A stretch of 64,000 nucleotides of DNA from Dillenia suffruticosa (GCA_033439265.1 JAVTVX010000010.1:4526001-4590000), one strand, 5' to 3'. Shown: positions 36,476-46,441, counted from the first letter of the stretch. Numbers and translations: made by a program. The notes: generated from the letters alone by a model not told the origin.

Positions 36476-36625
36476 GAGCAATGTACCAAAATAACTTATT
36501 TAAAAAAAAAAAAATTTTAAATCTAAGGGGGAAAAAATTTCCCCAAATGACCCATATTTGTCGCGGGTTGAACCCGCGACCATATTTGTCGTGGGTTGAA
36601 CCCGCGACAAAGCCACGTGTTGCAT
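36476..36625 (+). repeat. Left terminal inverted repeat of the MULE
   Basis: Matches the reverse complement of about 44285-44434: GAGCAATGTACCAAAAT, a poly-A/T stretch, GGGGGAAAAAATTT, then two palindromic blocks at 36557-36611 and AAGCCACGTGTTG. The palindrome is built from TTTGTCGCGGGTT and its inverse AACCCGCGACAAA around a central G. Confidence 0.9.
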
Positions 36626-36651
36626 CCCGGGAGGTTCCGCGCATGTCAGGC

Positions 36652-36741
36652 TTTCCGCGTGTTCGAAACGCGGAACGCTGAGCGTTCCGGGTCTTCAAAA
36701 CGTGGAAAGTCTGAGCATTCCGCATTTTCCCAACGCGGAAA
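36652..36741. repeat. Left subterminal palindrome array of the MULE (three units)
   Basis: Three imperfect palindromes of about 24 bp of the form TTCCGCGTTTTNAAAACGCGGAA, at 36652-36675, 36684-36709 and 36717-36741. They are GC-rich in an otherwise AT-rich element and resemble the four-unit array at the other end. Binding by the transposase is a reasonable but untested idea. Confidence 0.8.
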
Positions 36742-36913
36742 GCCTGGCTTTCCAATCAGGCCGCGACACGTGGCATCCGCATTCTTCACTCGGCATCCGC
36801 ATTCTTCACTCAGCTTCACTTCTTCTCCCATTTTGCATTCGAAGTCTCCGCTTTCCTCTCCTCCTCTCCTCTCCTCTCCTCTCATCTTCTCTCACGCCTC
36901 TCCTCTTCTGCAG

Positions 36914-37044
36914 ATGAAGAACCCTAACAGAAGGGTCCTGAATTTTCCTGGATCTATCAATTTAGAGGAAAAAAAAGCTGCTGAAATTACTGAAATTATT
37001 GGAGCATTCAAGATTAGACAATATTTTGTCCAAAAATTTCAAAG
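36914..37044 (+). CDS. Candidate first exon of the MULE transposase
   Basis: ATG at 36914 opens MKNPNRRVLNFPGSINLEEK... and runs to CAAAG|GTATAA at 37044/37045. The acceptor tttatag at 38567-38573 would join AG to AATAATGG, giving an Arg codon and the frame of the downstream transposase (…KFQ-R-IMADMVSLL). The phase match is exact. The intron would be the AT-rich 37045-38573. Equally possible: this exon is 5' UTR and translation starts at 38578. Confidence 0.4.
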
Positions 37045-38573
37045 GTATAAAATTTTTCCTATCTCAATTTAAATTATTTTATATGCATAATTTTATAAGA
37101 ATGTTTATTTGTGAATGCAATTGATATTTTAAACACAGTAGATTTGTATGACATTTACTGTTAATTTTTAATTAATGACGTTTTTAATTAGGTTTTAGTG
37201 AGATTAATAAATTTAATAAATATTAAATATGTAGTTAATATAAATTAATATGAAATAGTAATAGTTATATTAAACTATTAACTATTATAAAAATTATAGT
37301 TGAAATTATTTAAAATGACTATAATTATATTAAATGATTTTTGATTAAATTAAAAAATTTTAATATAAATGACTATAATAATACTTATAAAATAATACTT
37401 ATAAATATTAATGTTGATGTTTAAAAAATTTACGTTAAAATATTTTAAATTGAACGATTATATTTAAAATTAAAATGTATTAACGTATAAATGGTAAAAT
37501 ATATTAATATTTTTAGTTTAATACAAAAGTATTAGTAAAAATTAAAAATATATATCAATTTTTTTAATAATTTAAAATTTTTATTTCAAAATTATTTAAT
37601 AAATGATTTTAGTTAATATTTAGTAATTTAAATCAAAATATTAAAATTATTAAAATTAGTATTTGTATGAAATTGAAAATTTATTTTTATCATTCCATTA
37701 TTAAAATTAGTATTATAAATATAAAGTGAGTTTAGGGTTTTAGATTAAATTTAAATATAATGAAGATTAAAATTTTGTTAGTAGTAAGTTAATATAATAA
37801 TTTAGTAGTAATTATATTTTTATTGGTATTTTTAAATAAAAAATAGTAATAGTTATATTAAACTAATAATTATTATAAAATTTGTAATTTAAATTATTTG
37901 AAATGACTATATTAATATTAAAATATTATACAATAAATTTAAAATTTTTAATATAAATGCCTATAATAATACTTAGAAAATACTATAAAATATATATTTA
38001 CAATTTAAAAATTACAATGAGGTAAATTAAATATTTGAAAATACTTTTAAATATTTTAAAAAATTATAAATTAATACTTTCAAAATACTTTCAAAATATT
38101 ATAAAATATTATAAATTTTAAAATTTAAAATAAATGACTATATTTAAATATTTTTAAGTGACCATATTGTAATTAATGACTATATTAATCTATATAAAAT
38201 TTGTAATTTAAATTATTTGTAATGACTTTACTTATATTAAAATATTATAAAATAAAATAAAAAGTTTTAATATAAATGATTATATTAATACTTATAAAAT
38301 ATTATAAAATAAATATTTATAAATTATGAATTAAATTTAGAAATTAAATATTTGAAAATACTTTTTAAATATTTTAAAAGATTATAAATTAATACTTTAA
38401 AAATAGTATAAAATTTTATAAAATTTAAATTTTAAAATAAATGAATATATTTATTGTTTTAATAAATATAGTATTTATTGTTTTATTAATTATTTAATTT
38501 TAAATTGTTGAATTTTTTTGTATGTTTGTTTAATATTTATAAAATGTATAATTTATTTTTTTTATATTTATAG
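37045..38573 (+). other. AT-rich presumed intron of the MULE with three diverged repeats
   Basis: Almost pure A/T. A segment reading 'atagttatattaaacta-taa-tattataaaa...aattattt-aaatgacta' recurs at 37255-37345, 37845-37930 and, shorter, 38185-38250, which points to internal duplication. No ORF of interest. Confidence 0.5.
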
Positions 38574-41040
38574 AATAATGGCGGATATGGTAAGTTTGTT
38601 ATGTTATAGCAATGGTGAAATTGTGACGGGAGACGATGGAGTCCGTTATGACCGTGGTCCAACAAAGTTGATTAGGGTACGGAGAAATTGTAATTTTACT
38701 GAGTTGCTGAAAGTAGTATGCAAGGGTGTTCGAATAAATCTGTTGAGACAACATGTAGAGATTTTTCATCGGTTTCCCGTGTCGTATATGGGAGTTGGTA
38801 ATGTACGGTTTGAATTGGTTCCGATAAGTGATGACGACGATATTTTGAATTTGATGGAATTTGCGATAACTAGGGGAGTGGGTGAAACTATTGAGTTGTA
38901 CATAAAATCATATGATGGTAGAGATTCTATAGTACAAGATTGTGATTACATGGAAGATTATCCGCATATCGAATCTCGAGTGGATGTTGCTTTTGCAGAC
39001 GTAGATAATGATGTTGATGAGGAGGAAATGGCGGAAGAAGAGGCAGAAGAATATAATGAAGATGAAGAGGAAGATGATGAAATTGGCGATGGGAGTGGTG
39101 GCGGTGGTGCAAACCAGTTAATGGTCGGGCCTTCGTCAGTGTCTATAAACATTGGTGGTGGTAGGAGATATGGGGGCGGTGGAGTAGAGGAATCCATATC
39201 ATTCATGACGATCGCACCGGGTGGTGATGGTTATGTGAGATTTGAGGAAGAACACAGATTGACGTATGATAATTGGAGTTTCAGCGACGAATTGAAAAAG
39301 GGTATGAGATTTGAGTCGAAAGAGCAGCTTATTCATGCTGTTAAAATGCATCATGTTGAACACCACTATCAATTTCGGGTTGGTAAATCAACCCCTAAAC
39401 TTTGGACAGCAATTTGTATGCAAAGGGAAGAAGGTTGTAGATGGAGGTTGCGTGCTTGTAAAACACGGTTACTTGGTGCATTTGTGATTACAAAGGTCGA
39501 GGGACCCCACACATGTGTGAATGCTGGGTTGATGCAGGATCATAGGCAGTTGGATTCAAATTTGATGGCTAGGCATTTGCTTAATTATGTGAGGGAAGAT
39601 CCCAGCGTGAAAGTTTTTTTTCTTCGAACTGTTATGACCGAGAGAACGACATATGCAGTTTCTCGTAGAAGGGTTTGGGCAGCAAAGAAAAGAGCTATAG
39701 AGATGGTTTACGGGGATTGGGATGAATCTTACAAACAACTACCTCAGTTGTTAAATGCAATAGTGGAAAAAAATCCGGGGACACAGGTAAATTGGAAGTT
39801 GGGTCCACCTAATGCCAGAGGGGAATAGGTTTTTGAGACTTTATTTTGGGCATTCGGTCCGAGAATCTTGGCTTTTAGGAGTTGTAGACCATTGATAAGT
39901 ATAGATGAGACTCACCTTTATGGGAAATATAATCACAAATTGTTGATTGCATGCAGTATGGATGGAGCGAATCATATTGTCCCGTTGGCATTCGGATTGG
40001 TAGATGGAGAGTCACTCGCTTCTTGGTCATGGTTTTTGCGATGTGTGCGAGAGTCAGTTGTTCGAGATAGGGAATGTCCCATTTGTTTAATTTCAGATCG
40101 ACATGAAGGGATAAGGGCAACAGTTGTACGTCCAGAGTTCAGGTGGTCACCTCCCAATGCTGTGTGGCGATTTTGTATTCGCCATGTCGCTAGTAACTTC
40201 AACACGCACCACAAAAGTCAAGCTTGTAAAAGAGTTGCTACGATTGCCGCGTTGCAACCACAGCGGAGGAAATTTGATTTATATATGGCGAAGATAAAGG
40301 AGATTAAAGAAAACGCTCCTGATTATTTTGCAACTATTCCTCTGGAACAATGGACTCTTTCTCATGATGGTGGTGTTCGTTTTGGATATATGACCACAAA
40401 CATTAGTGAAAGTTTTAATGCCGTGTTAAAGGGGGCAAGAAATCTGCCGGTTTCTTCTTTGGTACTTAAAACTTTTTATAATTCCGTTAACTATTTTCAG
40501 ACTCGTTTGGGAGAGGCGAATGCGGGAATTGGAAGAGGAGAGCGGTACACTAAATATGCGTTCGCCATGTTAGGGAGATGGATGAATACGGCCAACCTTC
40601 ATATCGTCTTTTCTTTCAGTAGGGAGCATGGGATATTCGATGTCGAAACTGGGAATAGACAGACACGGTATGGGTAAAAGGGAGGCAATAAACACATTGT
40701 CAATGTATGGGAAGAGCATTGCACATGCGGGAAATGGTATACATGGGAACATCAACTTAAGGTTTATGAGCGCAATTTTTTCCCCATTGGAGACCACTCG
40801 GCATGGCCCATTGATTCCTACCCTACAATAATTCCCGATATATCCCTGAGACGTCAGAAAGGAAGACCTAAATCATCTCGATATCACAATGAGATGGATC
40901 TTCGAGAATCATCGACACGGACATCATGCGGTAGTTGTAGTGCTGAGGGTCATAATAGGAGGAGATGTCCGAGATGAATGAGGTGCGGACTTTGTGGTCG
41001 AGAGGGTCACGATCGAAGACATTGTCCAACAACAAATTAA
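38574..41040 (+). pseudogene. MuDR-type transposase of the MULE, single frame with three stops
   Basis: From ATG 38578 to TAA 41038-41040 one frame runs 820 codons, interrupted only by TAG 39826, TAA 40675 and TGA 40975. N-terminal domain about residues 1-120, an Asp/Glu-rich linker (about 140-180), then the Mutator DNA-binding zinc finger (GMRFESKEQLIHAVKMH ... C-x8-C ... HTC). The MULE DDE core follows: Asp in SIDETHLYGKY (39904-39906), Asp in LISDRHEGI (40096-40098) and Glu in NISESFNAV (40408-40410), all present. The SWIM finger starts CTCGKW (40720) but lacks its second C-x-H, apparently through an internal deletion. Two CCHC knuckles end the protein (CGSCSAEGHNRRRC and CGLCGREGHDRRHC), with the TGA between them. 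It would catalyse cut-and-paste transposition; as written it is non-functional. Confidence 0.9.
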
Positions 41041-41269
41041 TGAGATTTTCTTGTATTTATATGATTTTCTAATTATTGTACTTCTTAATGTATACTATAT
41101 TTTGAAAATTTAAACATGTTGCTGTTTTTTTTTTATTATGCAATATATAACATATTTGTGTGAATATCAGATTTTCTTTTTGTGCATTGAATAATGTGGT
41201 TATATATTATTAATTTTATTTGTACATTTATATATTTATGCTAATTATTATACTTTTTTAACATTTTAG

Positions 41270-42573
41270 ATGGATTCCGGACCTACTGATCCGAGCCTTC
41301 TACGCTTGCAGCAAGGACACCGCTCTACTAGAGTTTGGGAGGGAGATGATACTGATTGGCTTGTCTGCCGTAGACGTAAGGCAGTATTACGACGTTTTGG
41401 GTATGACCATATTGACGATAGAGTAGTTCCTCTCCTACAGGCGTCGGGATTTTTGGGGGTCGCTCGACTTCATTTTATACAGTTGGATTGGCATCTCATC
41501 ACGGCTCTAGTGGAGAGATAGAGGCAGGAGACACACACATTTCATATGCGCCACGGTGAGCTTACAGTTACGTTACAAGATGTAGAAGTTATTTTAGGTT
41601 TACCTTTAGATGGGATACCCGTTGTCGCTAGGACAACGGGTTTCTCGTGGATTGGGCTGTGTCAGAGATTATTAGGTATTATCCCTCCTCGCTCGGCTTT
41701 TAAGGGTCATTCATTGAGTATGCCATGGTTGTCAGATTTCATAGGTCACTTGCCCTACGATGCAGATTATGATCATATTTTGCGATGGACACGGGGGTAT
41801 ATATTACTATTGATAGGGGGTGTTTTATTTTCTGATAAGAGTGGTTATTATGTACATTTACAGTATTTATTAGTATTAGAGGATTTAGATTACTCTAGTC
41901 GTCATAGTTGGGGTTCTGCGTGCTTAGCTTACTTATACAGACAGTTTTGTATAGCATCGCACGTAGATTTGCATGAGATTTGTGGGGCTCTGATTCTTTT
42001 ACAGATTTGGGCATGGGAGAGATTTCCATGTATTGCTCCTATTAAGCGATCTATATATGTCGAGGGGGATGGCCCATTGGCTTTGCGGTGGAGGACGGAA
42101 TTTGATGTCACTTCCCTTTCTACACACGTCGTGACAGTGTATAGGGAGGCATTAGATAGATTGACAAGCGATGATATCGTGTGGCAGCCTTACACTGAGG
42201 ACGTGTTATCTTCCCTCCCCGATTATTGTCATGAGGGTAGGGATATTTGGCTGGCTTGGGTACCGCTTATCTGTTTCTCTATTGTAGAGTGGTACTTTCC
42301 AGATCGAGTGATCCGTCAGTATGGAGGAATTCAGGTCATTCCGGATCACTGCGATACTGAGGATCGATTGCATGAGATTAGCTTGCGTAGTTCACAGGAG
42401 ATAGATTGGTCAGTCGAGCATGCCCGTTACATCGAGATTTGGAATCACCGATGGGATTATGTAGTCCCTATTGACACGTCAGTTAGACCCACTGTCCATA
42501 ATTCTTACACCGCATGGTACCGCACCATCTCTCGTATATTGTTAGTCGGCATGGCGCTTGTTTGGGATATATG
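41270..42573 (+). pseudogene. Plant mobile domain (MAIN-like / PP7-long-form-like) protein carried by the MULE
   Basis: A 434-codon frame with one TAG (41519-41521): MDSGPTDPSLL... LLQASGFLGVARLHFIQLDWHLITALVER-stop-RQETHTFHMRHGELTVTLQDVEVILGLPLDG. The last stretch is the hallmark of the plant mobile domain: a predicted helix pair followed by E-T-H-T-F-H and the T-L-x-D-V-x-x-L-x-G-L-P motif. Later family features are present: WIGLCQRLLG, YILLLIGGVLFSDKS, WGSACLAYLYRQFC and LLQIWAWERF. Host proteins MAIN and MAIL1 with this domain act in genome stability and silencing; TE-borne copies are known. The frame ends at a good donor TG|GTAAGT (42574). The stop probably replaced a Trp codon. Confidence 0.85.
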
Positions 42574-42653
42574 GTAAGTGTGTAATTTAATTTTTTTTTT
42601 TTTTTTAATTTCATTTTTTATTTTTTAACTAACGTGTATCGAGATCTTTATAG

Positions 42654-43417
42654 CGTGATTCACTACATCAGATTCGAGAAGACTCTGAGGATGTTATATC
42701 CGTGGAATAGCGGATACAGCCATGTCAGCTTTGAATGATGACATGGCATATCTCCTTAGACCTAGACATCCTAGAGGTCGTGCTGAGAGAGGTGACGAGG
42801 AGCATCGACCTCGACGGAGCCAAGCGCGACAACGTCCGAGGGCATCTACTTATGATGCGTCACCATTTCCATCTCAGCATCCAGAGGACGTTGCAGGACC
42901 TTCGAATACATTTGAGGACTCCTCTTCTTTCTACACACCAGTGTTTGAGTTCCCTCATTTCTCTACTCCTGACGCCCCACAGAGGGGCATTCGTATAGTT
43001 GAGGGACAGACACAGTTTCATAGAAATGATGCACACACGATGTACCATGTTTCTCCTCCTCGTTTTAGTGACGTAGGACCCTCACAGATCACACAATTAC
43101 ATGATATGGGTTTATCGTCCCAAGACAACACTACATATATCAGGACAGATTTAGATGTTAGACGTTATGATACAAGAAGGAGACGACGACGTTACTTATA
43201 TATTATGTACTTTGTATCCTATATTATATTAATAATAATTCGATTCATTTATATATGTTCATTTCTCGGATTTTATTTGTTTCGTTTCTCCTTTTTGTTT
43301 ATTTATAAGAAATTAGTTTTTTTTTTCAAATTGTTATTTTACTTTAACTGTTTAGATAATACACATATATCGATAATATCGTGCGTCCGGCCCATTACAC
43401 CGCTGGTTAATCGTTGA
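42654..43417 (+). pseudogene. Downstream exon region of the MULE cargo gene
   Basis: An acceptor ctttatag at 42653 would follow the donor at 42574. The joined frame runs only to a TGA near 42730. A second frame from 42722 (MSALNDDMAYLLRPRHPRGRAERGDEEHRPRRSQARQRPRAS...) is Arg/Pro/Ser-rich and ends in RRYDTRRRRRR, like the disordered C-terminal tails of TE-borne plant-mobile-domain proteins. The two frames do not splice together in phase, so a frameshift or another small intron must lie near 42700. Confidence 0.5.
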
Positions 43418-44161
43418 CTCGCGGACGGATCTGGTGGATATACATTTAATTATTTTAATTTATCAAACCACCATTACGAGTGTTATAAGGGATAGCATGC
43501 AAAAATATATATATATAGATAGATAACAAAATAATAAATTATTATTAGTTGACTTCTCTAAAAATGTTAATATTTATTTTTGTCTGTAATTTTAATTATT
43601 TTATATATTTATTTATAATTTAAATAATTTTAATATAACTAATGGTTAGCGGTTTATGTTACAATTATTTTGAAAATCAAAATAAATTCGTTATATATTC
43701 ATTCTCTATTTTAAAACTCTATTGATATTGATTATTTATGCAATATGATATTATTTTTATATTAAATTAATCAAAAATGAAAAATAATATATTAAAATAT
43801 AATGAATCTTAACATATAATTTTTAGATACTAATACTAATATTTTGTAATGTTACAATTTTTTTTCAATTATGAGAATTTTTTGTCACTATTTTCTAATT
43901 TTTAAAAATTCTTAGAATTATTTTTTAATTTTGTAATTTTTCATAAAATTATAAAGGCAAACTAGCCTGATTTCTTTTAATTATTATAATACATAATTTT
44001 GGATCGTCTAAATTAGATATAATTACAAAAATCGAAATTAAATATAATTACAAAAATCGAATTAAAATAATTGGGGGATTAAAATAATTAGGGGGGTAAA
44101 ACAATTGGGAGATTAAAACAATTTGGATGGGGGAATGGCGTGCGGTTTTGGGGGGGAGGCA
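43418..44161. other. AT-rich non-coding right arm of the MULE
   Basis: Presumed 3' UTR and spacer. A short (TA)n run lies at about 43507-43516. No ORF or RNA gene recognised. Confidence 0.6.
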
Positions 44162-44273
44162 TTTCCGCGTTTGCAAAACGCGGAATAGTGTTTCCGCGTT
44201 TTGAAAACGCGGAATAGTGTTTCCGTGTTTGGGAAACGCGGAAAGGGCCATTTCTGCGTTTCCAAGATGCGGA
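44162..44273. repeat. Right subterminal palindrome array of the MULE (four units)
   Basis: Four imperfect palindromes of 23-24 bp at 44162-44185, 44191-44213, 44220-44243 and 44250-44273, period about 29 bp, form TTTCCGCGTTT-g-AAAACGCGGAA with the spacer 'tagtg' twice. The second unit is almost perfect. Confidence 0.85.
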
Positions 44274-44284
44274 AACCCCCCCAG

Positions 44285-44434
44285 CCAACACGTGGCTTTG
44301 TCGCGGGTTGAACCCGCGACAAATATGATCGCGGGTTCAACTCGCGACAAATACGGATTATTTGGAGAAATTTTTTCCCCCTCAGGTTTTTTTAAAAATT
44401 TTTTTAAAAAAAGGGTCATTTTGGTACATTGCTC
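44285..44434 (-). repeat. Right terminal inverted repeat of the MULE
   Basis: Reverse complement matches 36476-36625, with the two palindromic blocks at 44297-44351 and the end ...ATTTTGGTACATTGCTC at 44434. The duplication GTGTTGGTAA follows at 44435-44444. Confidence 0.9.
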
Positions 44435-44435
44435 G

Positions 44436-44924
44436 TGTTGGTAATATATGTCCAAGAGGGGCATTTTGGTAATTTAGAGGATAATTGGGTAACTCTCATT
44501 ATCTCATTTTTACTACACCATAACTCCTATTTAACCACTAATTTAATTGTGAAACCCTAATAATCCTAGGAGAGTGTCTAAGGGGAGTCCAACTTCTTCC
44601 GTAGAGAATAAGGGCGGCTAGGGTTTTCTTGAGAGAATGCACAAATCTCTAGAGTGAGATAACACGATTGAGAGTTGGAGATTTTCGCGTAAAAAAATCT
44701 CTCTTGTCAAAGAAATTACCGGACTTGGATTGAGGTGTTGTGATATTGTGGTGGTGATTTGATTAACATCGTGATCACCATCTCGATCGCAAAATCCGAT
44801 CGAGAGACATGTCGTTCGGTTGATTTTGAAGATCTGCATATTGAGATATCCCGATCATTTTATTTTTCCAAAAATTATTGTATGCTTCCGCTGTAGGTGA
44901 ATGAGTCACCAAAAATATCCAACA
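44436..44924 (+). repeat. 5' LTR of a second copia element
   Basis: Begins TGTTGGTAATATATG and ends ...ATATCCAACA, giving TGTTGG...CCAACA ends, and is followed directly by a primer-binding site. The right half (from about 44700) follows the same order of segments as the LTRs of copia element 1: accggact, gtggtggt, cgtgatcaccatc, gaccga/tcgatcg, cacattgag/gcatattgag, tacgcttcc/tatgcttccg. The two are therefore related families. Its first bases coincide with the MULE target duplication. Confidence 0.75.
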
Positions 44925-44937
44925 TTGGTATCAGAAC
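44925..44937 (+). other. tRNA-iMet primer-binding site of copia element 2
   Basis: TTGGTATCAGAAC, one mismatch to the standard TTGGTATCAGAGC complementary to the 3' end of initiator methionine tRNA, placed immediately after the LTR. Confidence 0.85.
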
Positions 44938-45760
44938 ATACGTTGGATTATTAAAAATAATTTTCAGATTTAATTTTAGGGTATAAAATTTAGGATTCGG
45001 ATTACGGATGAGTTTCGTGAATCTGAAAACACCACGGTGTTACCCATGATCCGTAGAATATGAAAATAATTTTTTGAATACGTTTAAGTAAAGAAAATTC
45101 CGGTTGAAAGTTTCGATCGTGAATAGTGACCGAACCATTCAACTCCAAATTTATCGAGTTTTAGGGCAAATCAATGCATGAAAATCATAAATATGTATTC
45201 CTTGTTTCATGGTTTTCGATTTGATATATATATTGCATATAATTGTGGCCGAAAAATGGGATTTCAAAATTTACCGCGGAGGGCCGGAATTTTGGATCCA
45301 AAATACGCAGAGATTAGGACTGATTATTCCAAAAATCAAGTTAAGGATGCTTAGAATAAATGGAATAAGAGATTTCTTAAAAAATCAGGTCAAAAATAGA
45401 CTGAAAAATGGGTTTTTCGACATCCGGGTTGAAAGACCCGGTTACAGAAAAATTCGAGTGAAGACGAAGAGGTCCGACTCGAGGGTACGTGCACCTCACG
45501 CGCGCTGAGGCGCGTCAGCAAGCAACAACAAGGCGCGTGAGGTTCACGCGCGGGAAAAGCGTGTGAACCGATCTGGGTCATCTAGGTCGGTTGTGACCCG
45601 GACACGTGTCCCCCGACCCGACCAGGTCGGATCCTGACCCTCAATCGGGTCACCCATGACCCATTGCCCGACTCGGTCCGTACCCGGCTCAACACGGCTT
45701 AGCGCGTGAGTCGTGCATCGCGACCGTAGAGAATGACCTCTCTTAGAGATATTAATATTT
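44938..45760 (+). mobile_element. Copia element 2 leader, truncated; GC-rich
   Basis: Follows the primer-binding site and matches the leader of copia element 1: 'ttaggattcggattacggatgagttt-gtgaat...cccatgatccgt' at 44992-45060 parallels 18301-18370, and 'ccgggttgaaagacccggttacagaa' at 45425-45450 parallels 18717-18744. The segment to 45730 is rich in GCGCG and CGGGTC/GACCCG words. No gag, pol or 3' LTR follows, so the element is truncated at about 45760. Confidence 0.7.
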
Positions 45761-46189
45761 ACTAACACAATTAAATAATAATTTTTAAAAAATTGTTAAT
45801 AACTATTAGAATGTAGTGAATGACCTTCGCTTAGAGATATTAATATTGTCTGCTACAGTAATGATATTGGTATATCTGTCGGCATCCCAAGTGCTAACCA
45901 TTGCAGGACAACAGTGAGAGATAATAATTCATGGTTTAAATCCTAAGTCTGTTAAAAAAAACTCATTTTTCATAAAAAAAAAAAAAAAAAAAAAAACCCT
46001 GACCCCAGATTTATTATGACTCTTCAACATAAGTAATATGGAAATGGAAACAATGGGGAATAAAGAGGATTTAGAAGAAAAGGGAAGAAGAGGAAGACAA
46101 AAAAGATAATAAATTCTTTAATTCTTTACCTAGAGACTAAACTAACAATTTATATTTCTTTTAACTCTTCTGAAATATTAAGCTTTTGT
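45761..46189. other. No gene; short diverged duplication
   Basis: 'gaatgacct-tcttagagatattaatatt' occurs at 45731-45757 and 45818-45846. A 22-base A run lies around 45977-45997. Nothing else is recognisable. Confidence 0.5.
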
Positions 46190-46441
46190 CTAATCAAAGT
46201 TTGTGAAGTCCGTAACTTTCTGAAGTTTATGTATCGCCCCGGGCCATAAGCAAAAAGGGAAACTAGGCATAGAGCTCTGAACTTTATTACAGCCTACTCG
46301 TGTTGCGCAAGAGACAGGATGCGAGATCCGGCCCTCTTCTCGATGTCTGAAAACAGAGGGCTTCATGCATTTAGCAGGGTGCAGGCAAGACGGTCCATCA
46401 AACTTTTGAAAAGATGTAATTGATGTGATGTGAAGTGTCAT
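46190..46441 (-). CDS. Unidentified 83-residue ORF
   Basis: Starts MTLHITSITSFQKFDG and ends VTDFTNFD. It has six cysteines and a composition clearly richer in G/C than its AT-rich surroundings, which is why I list it. I do not recognise the family. It has no signal peptide or membrane segment. No splice-linked neighbour is evident. It may be a fragment of organellar or repeat origin rather than a gene. Confidence 0.25.
   Translation of the reverse strand: MTLHITSITSFQKFDGPSCLHPAKCMKPSVFRHREEGRISHPVSCATRVGCNKVQSSMPSFPFCLWPGAIHKLQKVTDFTNFD

Larger units (their letters stand above)
36476..44434 (+). mobile_element. Mutator-like element (MULE), 7,959 bp, with transposase and plant-mobile-domain genes
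   Basis: Bounded by perfect 10-bp direct repeats and by inverted repeats starting GAGCAATGTACCAAAAT, which stay similar for about 150 bp inward. Inside: GC-rich palindromes and subterminal arrays at both ends, a probable 5' exon and AT-rich intron, a MuDR-type transposase (38574-41040), a plant-mobile-domain gene (41270-42573 plus downstream exon sequence) and AT-rich DNA to the right end. The transposase has three in-frame stops and the cargo has one, so this copy is not autonomous. The well-matched TIRs and perfect duplication mean it is not ancient. It inserted into the first bases of a copia LTR. Confidence 0.93.

Noticed and set aside
36596..36910. Long ORFs through the GC-rich MULE end
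   Set aside because: They arise from the CpG-rich palindrome array, which lacks stops on both strands; no protein family pattern.
38927..39206. Minus-strand His-rich and Ser/Pro-rich ORFs
   Set aside because: Shadows of the acidic linker of the MULE transposase on the opposite strand.
44297..44351. tRNA or riboswitch-like hairpins from the 'gcgggttgaacccgc' blocks
   Set aside because: The palindromes are duplicated in both TIRs in inverted orientation, which identifies them as part of the element ends.
36476..44434. The idea that the MULE is an active autonomous element
   Set aside because: Three nonsense codons in the transposase, a damaged SWIM finger and one stop in the cargo gene rule out autonomy for this copy.
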